Shown here in pieces: positions 1-4,954 of a stretch of DNA of 7,992 bases (positions are counted from its first letter, which is position 1; each line of letters starts with the position of its first letter). The notes under the pieces are model-generated. The model did not search any database and was not told the origin of the DNA. It was given only the letters and a program-made list of their open reading frames with translations. Source of the DNA: Methanosarcinales archaeon (lineage in GTDB: Archaea; Halobacteriota; Methanosarcinia; Methanosarcinales; Methanogasteraceae). A program made the translations under genes and the position numbers. The stretch covers positions 1-7,992 of the forward strand of contig DAOWIV010000202.1 of the NCBI GenBank assembly GCA_030640725.1. Reading direction: 5' to 3'.

Positions 1-23
1 ACCTGTGTCTCCCTGCCAAACAT
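1..23 (-). CDS. mcrC: Methyl-coenzyme M reductase operon protein C (McrC), first codons only
   Basis: Only seven complete codons lie in the window; the gene runs off the left edge. The minus strand reads ATG at 23-21 and encodes M-F-G-R-E-T-Q followed by an incomplete codon starting GT. This resembles the N-terminus of McrC as I remember it, where a G-R/K-x-x-Q-type start precedes a VDCR motif. A GAGGG ribosome-binding site lies at 34-30, six bases before the ATG, which favours this start over the ATG at 28-26 in another frame. The gene begins one base after the mcrD stop, so the two are tightly coupled. McrC is known as a component of the ATP-dependent MCR activation complex. Operon position (mcrBDCGA order in many methanogens) supports the call, but with so few residues an alternative such as mcrG cannot be fully excluded; the residues do not resemble McrG. 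Confidence 0.6.
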
Positions 24-24
24 A

Positions 25-519
25 TCATTCCCTCGTGTCAACGCATGACTCGCAGATTTTCGCAGTTGGCGTCATGTTCGGATCGGTCATCCCGTATATG
101 CTCTTGTCCTCAACCGTTTCATCAGGACCGTATTTTGCATAATCGGTGACCGTCGCCTTCCTGCGAAGGAACAGTCCCTCCTTGAGTTCAAAGGGGAACG
201 GGAACAGCTCTTCACATAGCACTCTGATCTCTTCCATCACATCATGCTCTGCCTCAAGGCGTATACGTCCCACCTTGACCTGCAGTTCCATCACCTGATC
301 GCCCACCCGAATGACCTCTCGAGCCGTATGGTCAACCGGAGCGCCCTTTCCGGGCCCATAAGGAACTGTGAGCGGAAGTCTTGGTCCCTGAACCAGCACG
401 CGAGTAATACCCTCCATCTGCTCAAGCCGATTCAAGATCTCCTGTGCTGAGGAAGGATCAAGCATCCTCTGCGGAAATATCTCGTATTGTACGGGATCAG
501 AATCTAAAATTGTAACCAT
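25..519 (-). CDS. mcrD: Methyl-coenzyme M reductase operon protein D (McrD)
   Basis: McrD is a small protein encoded inside mcr operons; it binds MCR and is thought to help assemble apo-enzyme or deliver coenzyme F430, and is not part of the mature enzyme. The 164-residue length is typical. Recognisable family features are the E-I-F-P-x-R start of the fold (13-18), V-Q-G-P-R-L-P (43-49), V-K-V-G-R-I (81-86), and the signature T-V-T-D-Y-A-K-Y-G (123-131). The insert G-P-G-K-G-A (55-60) and P-F-P-F (107-110) resemble Methanosarcinales McrD. The ATG at 519-517 is preceded by AGAGGG at 533-528 with an eight-base spacer, and the gene starts 14 bases after the mcrB stop, so it is cotranscribed with mcrB. 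The C-terminus carries a CxxC pair (C156, C159) only a few residues before the end; I do not know whether it is common in the family. Confidence 0.97.
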   Translation of the reverse strand: MVTILDSDPVQYEIFPQRMLDPSSAQEILNRLEQMEGITRVLVQGPRLPLTVPYGPGKGAPVDHTAREVIRVGDQVMELQVKVGRIRLEAEHDVMEEIRVLCEELFPFPFELKEGLFLRRKATVTDYAKYGPDETVEDKSIYGMTDPNMTPTAKICESCVDTRE

Positions 520-533
520 GAAACAATCCCTCT

Positions 534-1838
534 TTACACCGCTGCTGCGACCTCCTTAAGTGGGTCCATCATGATTGGCACATCCTGGAATGTGTCAAGC
601 ACGATTGCGGATGTTGACTCTGGCGAGAACATCTGCGTTCCTGCATCGAGTGCAACCGCAACTGCCACGCATGGGATAGCCATTCCTGTTGAGTGTCTCG
701 TAACAACGTGGTTACCGTTAAACACACCAGGACCGCCACCGCCGTAGATTGAGTGGCTGAAGAAGGAGAATCCTACCGCAGTACCCTCGACTCGACCCCA
801 GTCGCATCCTGGGAGTGAGGTTTCCTTCTCGATCATGTCGTTGAAGTACAGAAGTGTTGATGATACAGCCTGTGCGCCACGAAGTGCACCGCAGTTCACC
901 ATCGTTGCTGCCATCGTACCTGCTGCGCAGTACGCGTTCCATAAGCACACATCGTTTGCCTTGTAGACCTTGTATCCTGATGGCATCGTCTTGTCAACGG
1001 AAATGACGCCGTCATCGATTGCGCGTCCGACAGTCTCCTGGACAACGGTACCGATCGTTCCGGTCTTGCCGTTGCTCTTGACCATGTCGTACACCATGTT
1101 GTTTGCGTTGAGTCCCTGGTACGCCAGCGCAAGTAACTGGTATCGCTCAAAGAGACCAATTGCCTGTCCCATCTCAAAGACTCCGCAGTGTTCAAGAATG
1201 CTTGAGATTGCAGCGCAGTTCATTGCGTTTCTCTGGGAGAGCATTGCAAGGTGGTTTGCCATGATGTTTCGAAGAGCGAATCCCAGACCCTCATCGTTCT
1301 GTGGAATACCCAAGACTGAGAGCACGTTTCCGCCCTTCATGTCCATCGTCTGTGGGTATGTTCCCCAGACTGCGTTCTTGACATAAGGCGTGTCATACAA
1401 TCCGAGATTATACTCCTCGCGCAGTGCTTCAACAAGTGCTGCTGCCGTGCATGTCATTCCGGCAACGTATTCAGCGCCGGCTTCGATTCTCCTGGTCGGT
1501 GCTGCAACTCTCAAAAACTTCCCGCCGCCAAGAACCGCAACTTCAGTGTCGTCGCCCTTTTCGACCTGAATCAGTTCCTTGACTCGTGCAGCAATCTTGT
1601 CTGCCTTTGCCGTCGGATCGATGTCTACTTCACGTCCCGGAATGTTCCGGCTCTGTCCGCCATAGCTTGCGTTCTTGCATGCCTTCTCAATACCGGCGAG
1701 GTTAACAGCTACCGTTCTCTTAACGGTGTTAACCATACCCAGAATAGCCGAGTTCTTGAGCGGGTTTATGGCTTGAAGGTCGACGTCGCTCTTCAGCAGT
1801 TTGCCTCTGTCATCATAGAGGTCTATTGTATCTGCCAC
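534..1838 (-). CDS. mcrB: Methyl-coenzyme M reductase subunit beta (McrB)
   Basis: This is the beta subunit of the alpha2-beta2-gamma2 nickel-F430 enzyme that converts methyl-CoM and CoB to methane and the heterodisulfide, or runs in reverse in methanotrophic archaea. At 434 residues it is full length. The C-terminal active-site block is intact: G-F-S-F-F-S-H-S-I-Y-G-G-G-G (356-369) and G-N-H-V-V-T-R-H (375-382). By alignment from memory to the Methanothermobacter enzyme (offset of two), F359, Y365, G367 and H377 match the conserved Phe361, Tyr367, Gly369 and His379 that line the substrate channel and bind coenzyme B. Other family blocks are G-L-G-F-x-L-R-N-I-M-A-N-H (184-196) and Q-G-L-N-A-N-N (241-247). 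The start is GTG at 1838-1836, chosen because AGGAGG sits at 1852-1847 with an eight-base spacer. It is the first gene of the operon, with mcrD 14 bases downstream. The protein contains nine cysteines (54, 130, 208, 218, 298, 304, 316, 345, 390). Confidence 0.99.
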   Translation of the reverse strand: MADTIDLYDDRGKLLKSDVDLQAINPLKNSAILGMVNTVKRTVAVNLAGIEKACKNASYGGQSRNIPGREVDIDPTAKADKIAARVKELIQVEKGDDTEVAVLGGGKFLRVAAPTRRIEAGAEYVAGMTCTAAALVEALREEYNLGLYDTPYVKNAVWGTYPQTMDMKGGNVLSVLGIPQNDEGLGFALRNIMANHLAMLSQRNAMNCAAISSILEHCGVFEMGQAIGLFERYQLLALAYQGLNANNMVYDMVKSNGKTGTIGTVVQETVGRAIDDGVISVDKTMPSGYKVYKANDVCLWNAYCAAGTMAATMVNCGALRGAQAVSSTLLYFNDMIEKETSLPGCDWGRVEGTAVGFSFFSHSIYGGGGPGVFNGNHVVTRHSTGMAIPCVAVAVALDAGTQMFSPESTSAIVLDTFQDVPIMMDPLKEVAAAV

Positions 1839-1846
1839 GTTTGGTT

Positions 1847-1852
1847 CCTCCT
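1847..1852 (-). promoter_or_regulatory. Ribosome-binding site of mcrB
   Basis: On the minus strand this reads AGGAGG, a strong complement to the 3' end of archaeal 16S rRNA, eight bases before a GTG codon. It decides the GTG start of mcrB at 1838, since no ATG occurs at that point. Confidence 0.85.
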
Positions 1853-1932
1853 ATATATTTTGCATCTCAACAAACCATCCCTGCGCAACCCGGTCGTGAC
1901 CCACGTATCATCACCACCATCAAAGCAAATCA

Positions 1933-1962
1933 CATGTCACAACTGCCTCATGAACTGACATG
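1933..1962 (-). promoter_or_regulatory. Hairpin in the mcrB leader
   Basis: CATGTCA (1933-1939) and TGACATG (1956-1962) form a perfect 7-bp inverted repeat with a 16-base loop. Just upstream in the transcript (1963-1980) a second weaker hairpin can form around ATAC/GTAT. Both lie in the predicted mcrB 5' untranslated region, between the TATA box near 2030 and the ribosome-binding site at 1850. A regulatory role is inferred only from position; a dyad operator in DNA is an equal possibility. Confidence 0.4.
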
Positions 1963-2026
1963 CATGATACCAGAGTATGCGTGGTCTGAAATCTATTGGT
2001 GCAACTTAACCATAGTTATAGATATG

Positions 2027-2042
2027 TTATATAAACTTTTCG
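2027..2042 (-). promoter_or_regulatory. Archaeal promoter (BRE/TATA box) of the mcr operon
   Basis: Reading the minus strand from 2042, the sequence is CGAAAAG followed by TTTATATA (2035-2028). This is a near-ideal archaeal TATA box with a purine-rich TFB recognition element directly upstream. Transcription should start about 25 bases downstream, near 2005, giving an mcrB leader of roughly 165-170 nt. On the plus strand the same bases read TTATATAAAC, so weak bidirectional use is possible, but the BRE favours the minus direction. Confidence 0.75.
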
Positions 2043-2081
2043 TTCCTACATGATTATTCATGGAGAATTCAGAGGATTGCA

Positions 2082-2135
2082 GGCAACACGCTGATCGTGT
2101 TTGAAGGGTGGACAGTTGCCGCATAGCGTTTTTTT
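2082..2135 (+). terminator. Candidate hairpin plus T-run terminator on the plus strand
   Basis: Two alternative stems are visible. AACACG (2085-2090) pairs perfectly with CGTGTT (2096-2101) around a five-base loop. Alternatively GGCAAC (2082-2087) pairs with GTTGCC (2115-2120). A run of seven T (2129-2135) follows. This has the form of an intrinsic terminator for a short plus-strand transcript, although archaeal termination can occur at a T-run without a hairpin. No gene on the plus strand lies upstream in this gap, so what it would terminate is unknown. Confidence 0.35.
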
Positions 2136-2350
2136 GTTTGTATTGGTCATACATGGTTCGCCACCTGCGCGCACCGGTCAGCTAACGATATACCCGGATA
2201 ATATCACTTATAATAGCATTCCGTTATGGAAACACGCGGTTATAACTCTGATCGCATGCCATGAAACCGGTTACATGGTGGCGCGGGTGACTTGCGTGGA
2301 CATTACAAGTGTATGTGCGATGCGATATGTCAATACGACATAACAATCCC

Positions 2351-2380
2351 CTACATAAACCATAAGTCTACTTAAGTCTG
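2351..2380 (+). promoter_or_regulatory. Probable promoter with tandem TAAGTCT repeat, upstream of the flavoprotein gene
   Basis: A TATA-like ACATAAAC (2353-2360) lies about 50 bases before the ATG at 2407, which would place the transcript start near 2383. Immediately after it are two direct copies of TAAGTCT (2363-2369 and 2373-2379), spaced 10 bases apart, or one helical turn. Such same-face repeats between TATA box and start site are a typical place for a repressor to bind. The operator role is inference. Confidence 0.4.
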
Positions 2381-2406
2381 ATGCCTGATATGCGCGAGGG
2401 ATTGCC

Positions 2407-2979
2407 ATGAAGATCACAGGAATATCAGGAAGCCCAAGGAAGCACCAGAACAGCGAACAACTGGTCAACACCGCACTTGGCATAGCAGAGGACAGGGGAT
2501 TTGAGGTAGACCGAATCTTCCTCTCCGAACATACCATCACCCCATGCACCGGATGCGGCGGTTGTGCGGATGCAGGAGAGTGTACGATCAGGGACGCTAT
2601 GCCCGGGTTATACTCCCGGCTTGAAGATGCCGACGCAATCATCGTTGCCTCGCCGGTTTACTTCGGGTGTATGACCGCTCAATTGAAGGCACTCTTCGAC
2701 AGAACGCTCCCTTTACGAAAACGAGGGTTTTTACTGTCTGGTAAGATTGGAGGCGCGATCGCTGTTGGAGGCTCGCGCAATGGCGGGCAGGAGAAGACGA
2801 TTCAGGCGATCCACGCCTGGATGCATATACACGGGATGATCGTAGTCGGCGATAACAGCCATTTCGGTGGAATCGTATATGCGCCGGCAGAATCAGACAT
2901 TATGGGGATGCAGACCGTTGCAGGCACGATAAACAAGATCTGTGATGTGCTTGAGATGATCCGAAGTGATACACAGTGA
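2407..2979 (+). CDS. Iron-sulfur flavoprotein / NADPH-dependent FMN reductase-like protein
   Basis: This 190-residue protein has a flavodoxin-like fold of the iron-sulfur flavoprotein (Isf) type, which binds FMN and one [4Fe-4S] cluster and carries one or two electrons between ferredoxin and other acceptors. Visible features are the N-terminal FMN phosphate loop S-G-S-P-R (7-11), the compact cluster motif C47-x2-C50-x2-C53-x5-C59, the flavin-contact segment S-P-V-Y-F-G (82-87) followed by Q-L-K-A-L-F-D-R (92-99), and G-G-S-R-N-G-G-Q-E (121-129). The ATG at 2407 is preceded by GAGGG (2397-2401). It ends just before, or overlaps by four bases with, ahbD, so the two are almost certainly one transcript. 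The family is broad, so the partner is uncertain; I infer that it supplies electrons to the radical SAM enzyme encoded next. No membrane segment or signal peptide is present. Confidence 0.87.
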   Translation: MKITGISGSPRKHQNSEQLVNTALGIAEDRGFEVDRIFLSEHTITPCTGCGGCADAGECTIRDAMPGLYSRLEDADAIIVASPVYFGCMTAQLKALFDRTLPLRKRGFLLSGKIGGAIAVGGSRNGGQEKTIQAIHAWMHIHGMIVVGDNSHFGGIVYAPAESDIMGMQTVAGTINKICDVLEMIRSDTQ

Positions 2980-2993
2980 CAGGAACAGGGATC

Positions 2994-4043
2994 ATGACAA
3001 AAGAGATAAAACCGCGCCTGATTGCATGGGAGCTTACCGGAGCCTGTAACCTCAAATGCAAGCACTGTCGCGGCTCGTCCACCGAGATTCCGGATCCTGA
3101 CGAACTCTCCACAGCCGAGGCATTTTGCCTGATCGACGAGATCGCGGACTTTGCAAAACCGATATTGATCCTGAGCGGAGGCGAGCCGTTGATGCGAGGT
3201 GATGTATGTGAGATCGCAAGGTACGGAACCCGCAAGGGTTTGCGTGTGGTTCTCGCAACAAACGGCACAAGGGTCACAGACGAGGTTGCGCGCCATCTGA
3301 AGGACGCTGGCATTGCGCGGATCAGCGTGAGCATCGATGGCGCAAATGCAGAGACGCACGATGCGTTCAGAGGAATGCCGGGCGCGTTCGATGGTGCGAT
3401 GCGCGGGATTGAAGCGATCACAAATGCCGGAATCAGTTTTCAGATCAACACCACGATAGCAAAGACGAACATCGATGAGATCCCGAAGATCCTTGATTTG
3501 AGTACCGAACTTGGCGCAGATGCGCTGCACATCTTTCTCCTCGTTCCCACAGGGCGGGGGATGGAAGAGGACGAGATACCGCCAGCCGAATACGAGCGGA
3601 TCCTGAACTGGTTTTATGACCGGAGGGGGCGTGTCGGGCTTCAGTTGAAGGCGACGTGCGCACCCCACTACTTCAGGATCATGCGGGAGCGTGCAAAAGA
3701 GGAGGGAACCACAGTCAGTGTTGAGACCCACGGCTTTGAGGCGATGACGAAAGGGTGTCTTGCTGGCACAGGCTTCTGCTTCATCTCGCGGACCGGTGGG
3801 GTGTATCCGTGCGGATACCTGCCTGTTCTTGCAGGAAACGTTCGAGAGAATCCGTTTAAGGAGATCTGGAATCACGCAAAGGTCTTTCTGGATCTGCGTG
3901 ATGTGAGCCTGCTGAAGGGCAAATGCGGAATCTGCGAGTACAAGCGGGTCTGCGGCGGCTGCCGTGCCCGTGCGTACGCAGCAACCGGCGATTATCTCGC
4001 GGAAGAGCCGTACTGTGTTTACCAGCCGCGCACTCGAAGATAG
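2994..4043 (+). CDS. ahbD: Heme b synthase AhbD (radical SAM/SPASM, alternative heme pathway)
   Basis: AhbD converts Fe-coproporphyrin III to heme b by oxidative decarboxylation of two propionates, the last step of the siroheme-dependent heme pathway of archaea and sulfate reducers. In 349-residue numbering the radical SAM motif is C18-x3-C22-x2-C25 after P-R-L-I-A-W-E-L (7-14), and GGEP is at 62-65. The C-terminal SPASM-type region has cysteines 255, 262, 273, 311, 314, 320, 323 and 341 for auxiliary cluster binding. Stretches such as H-I-F-L-L-V-P-T-G-R-G (179-189), K-A-T-C-A-P-H-Y (219-226) and G-D-Y-L-A-E-E-P (332-339) are characteristic of AhbD rather than AhbC or NirJ. The start is ambiguous. 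I chose ATG 2994, which follows a GGAACAGGG stretch and gives a family-like N-terminus. A GTG at 2976 would add six residues, overlap the upstream stop as GTGA and have GTGAT upstream. No other ahb gene is in the window. Confidence 0.93.
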   Translation: MTKEIKPRLIAWELTGACNLKCKHCRGSSTEIPDPDELSTAEAFCLIDEIADFAKPILILSGGEPLMRGDVCEIARYGTRKGLRVVLATNGTRVTDEVARHLKDAGIARISVSIDGANAETHDAFRGMPGAFDGAMRGIEAITNAGISFQINTTIAKTNIDEIPKILDLSTELGADALHIFLLVPTGRGMEEDEIPPAEYERILNWFYDRRGRVGLQLKATCAPHYFRIMRERAKEEGTTVSVETHGFEAMTKGCLAGTGFCFISRTGGVYPCGYLPVLAGNVRENPFKEIWNHAKVFLDLRDVSLLKGKCGICEYKRVCGGCRARAYAATGDYLAEEPYCVYQPRTRR

Positions 4044-4101
4044 ATTCCGGAACCCCCTTTGCATCTGCACCGCAAAACTAATAATCGCCTGCGACAAACT
4101 G

Positions 4102-4111
4102 TGGTTATAGT
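4102..4111 (+). promoter_or_regulatory. Possible TATA box before the exported OB-like protein
   Basis: GGTTATAGTA is a moderate TATA match about 75 bases before the ATG at 4177; it would start transcripts near 4130, just ahead of the short ORF at 4136. A second AT-rich candidate, AACTAATAAT, lies at 4077-4086. Readthrough from ahbD, 133 bases upstream, is also possible since no terminator is evident after 4043. Confidence 0.3.
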
Positions 4112-4135
4112 ACCGGAGTGTAAGGGGCAGAGGAA

Positions 4136-4180
4136 ATGAAATATGGAGGATACGAGGAGATGAGGGGGTATGACTTATGA
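4136..4180 (+). CDS. Possible 14-residue leader peptide overlapping the next start
   Basis: An ATG at 4136 follows GGGGCAGAGGAA and opens a frame of 14 codons (M-K-Y-G-G-Y-E-E-M-R-G-Y-D-L) that stops at TGA 4178-4180. The stop overlaps the ATG of the exported protein (4177-4179) in an ATGA arrangement typical of translational coupling. The peptide contains three Tyr and no regulatory run of one residue. It may be a genuine uORF that couples translation, or chance in a purine-rich leader whose GAGGGGG at 4162-4168 simply serves the downstream gene. Confidence 0.3.
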   Translation: MKYGGYEEMRGYDL

Positions 4181-4893
4181 TTATGAAGTTGTTATTGGTC
4201 TTGTGTATGCTAACAGCAATGGTATCGCCGGTGTATGCCATTGGTTTTGATATGCCGGAAACTACCGTGGCAGAGGTGGTGGCAGATCCTGCGTATTATG
4301 ACGCTACATTCACGCGTGGGACGATCGGGCTTACTGGCATGCTGATAAACATCTCTGATAACCCGCGCATCAGCGACGGGGAGTTCAGTATCGCCATTGA
4401 TATGAGACAGTCGGAGATGTTTGTAGGATTTGAGGAAGGAGACACCGTGAAGGTGATTGGCGCCTTTCATTATGAGAGGACAGATGAGGATATTTTTGTT
4501 CCAGAAGGTGTCATCCACTGGCCCCTGATCGATGCCGGAACCGTCTCGATACTTGAAATGTCGAGCAACCCGGCATCGTACAACGGCAAAAAGGTGACCA
4601 TCATCGGCAACCTGTCCGGGGTCAGGGAATCGGGCATGGGGCACCGGCTCGATGTTGAGAGCGATGGGGTGTATATCACGGTGCTCTACTATGGTGGTAC
4701 AGCGCTTGAGCCAGGAGTTCGGGTCAAGGCATGTGGCATATTCAACGCAGGTACGTTGTATGCAGACACTTTCGGGAAGAAGACTGCGCTGCCTTTTGGT
4801 ATTCCCGGATTTTCAGGAGTTGTGGCAGTCTGTGTGCTCAGCCTCGTGTCGTATGTGCTGCCGAGGACAGGACGAGGTGACAGGAAACAGTAA
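4177..4893 (+). CDS. Exported protein with two OB-like repeats and PGF-CTERM-type sorting signal
   Basis: I do not recognise a named family. The 238-residue protein begins with a clear signal peptide: a short basic start, hydrophobic residues 5-16, and a probable cut after V-Y-A (19-21). Two repeats of similar design follow, roughly 29-118 and 121-200. Each opens with a V/I-x-x-V/M-x-x-x-P-A-x-Y pattern (V34-A-D-P-A-Y-Y; M128-S-S-N-P-A-S-Y) followed by alternating beta-strand residues, the layout seen in OB-fold proteins. The C-terminus has P210-G211-F212, a hydrophobic stretch (213-228) and a basic tail, the tripartite form of the PGF-CTERM signal that archaeosortase A processes in euryarchaea to leave a lipid-anchored surface protein. 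Start choice: ATG 4177 (M-I-M-K) or ATG 4183 (M-K-L); GAGGGGG at 4162-4168 serves either. It sits 133 bases after ahbD, so a link to cytochrome maturation is conceivable, but no heme-binding His or Cys motif is visible. Confidence 0.8.
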   Translation: MIMKLLLVLCMLTAMVSPVYAIGFDMPETTVAEVVADPAYYDATFTRGTIGLTGMLINISDNPRISDGEFSIAIDMRQSEMFVGFEEGDTVKVIGAFHYERTDEDIFVPEGVIHWPLIDAGTVSILEMSSNPASYNGKKVTIIGNLSGVRESGMGHRLDVESDGVYITVLYYGGTALEPGVRVKACGIFNAGTLYADTFGKKTALPFGIPGFSGVVAVCVLSLVSYVLPRTGRGDRKQ

Positions 4894-4900
4894 CAGGAAC

Positions 4901-4948
4901 GTGTGGCGGGGGTTCGTACATGGGCGGTTCAGGCTCCACATTCCACAC
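4901..4948. terminator. Weak inverted repeat between convergent genes
   Basis: GTGTGG (4901-4906) and CCACAC (4943-4948) are complementary and bracket the 61-base gap between two convergent genes. The loop is long (36 bases) and no T-run follows on either strand, so a shared terminator is only a weak possibility. Confidence 0.2.
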
Positions 4949-4954
4949 ATCACA

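Larger units (their letters stand above)
2043..2406. other. Intergenic region between divergent mcrB and the flavoprotein gene
   Basis: About 360 bp with no coding region I can support; the open frames here have no family resemblance and lack ribosome-binding sites. It holds a hairpin followed by a seven-T run on the plus strand (2082-2135), a short AT-rich stretch (2190-2220), and the probable promoter of the downstream gene at its right end (2351-2380). No tRNA or insertion-sequence remnant was recognised. Confidence 0.6.

Noticed and set aside
970..1386. Long plus-strand open frame opposite mcrB
   Set aside because: It is the antisense of a conserved mcrB region, has no ribosome-binding site and resembles no protein; it reflects codon bias on the other strand.
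2101..2343. 80-codon plus-strand frame in the mcrB-flavoprotein gap
   Set aside because: TTG start without ribosome-binding site, and the frame runs through the hairpin/T-run; composition is unlike the neighbouring genes.
2802..4241. A 479-codon open frame on the minus strand opposite ahbD and the flavoprotein gene
   Set aside because: It is longer than ahbD, but its translation is Arg/Cys/His/Ser-rich with no domain, and it spans two well-supported genes on the other strand plus their intergenic gap.
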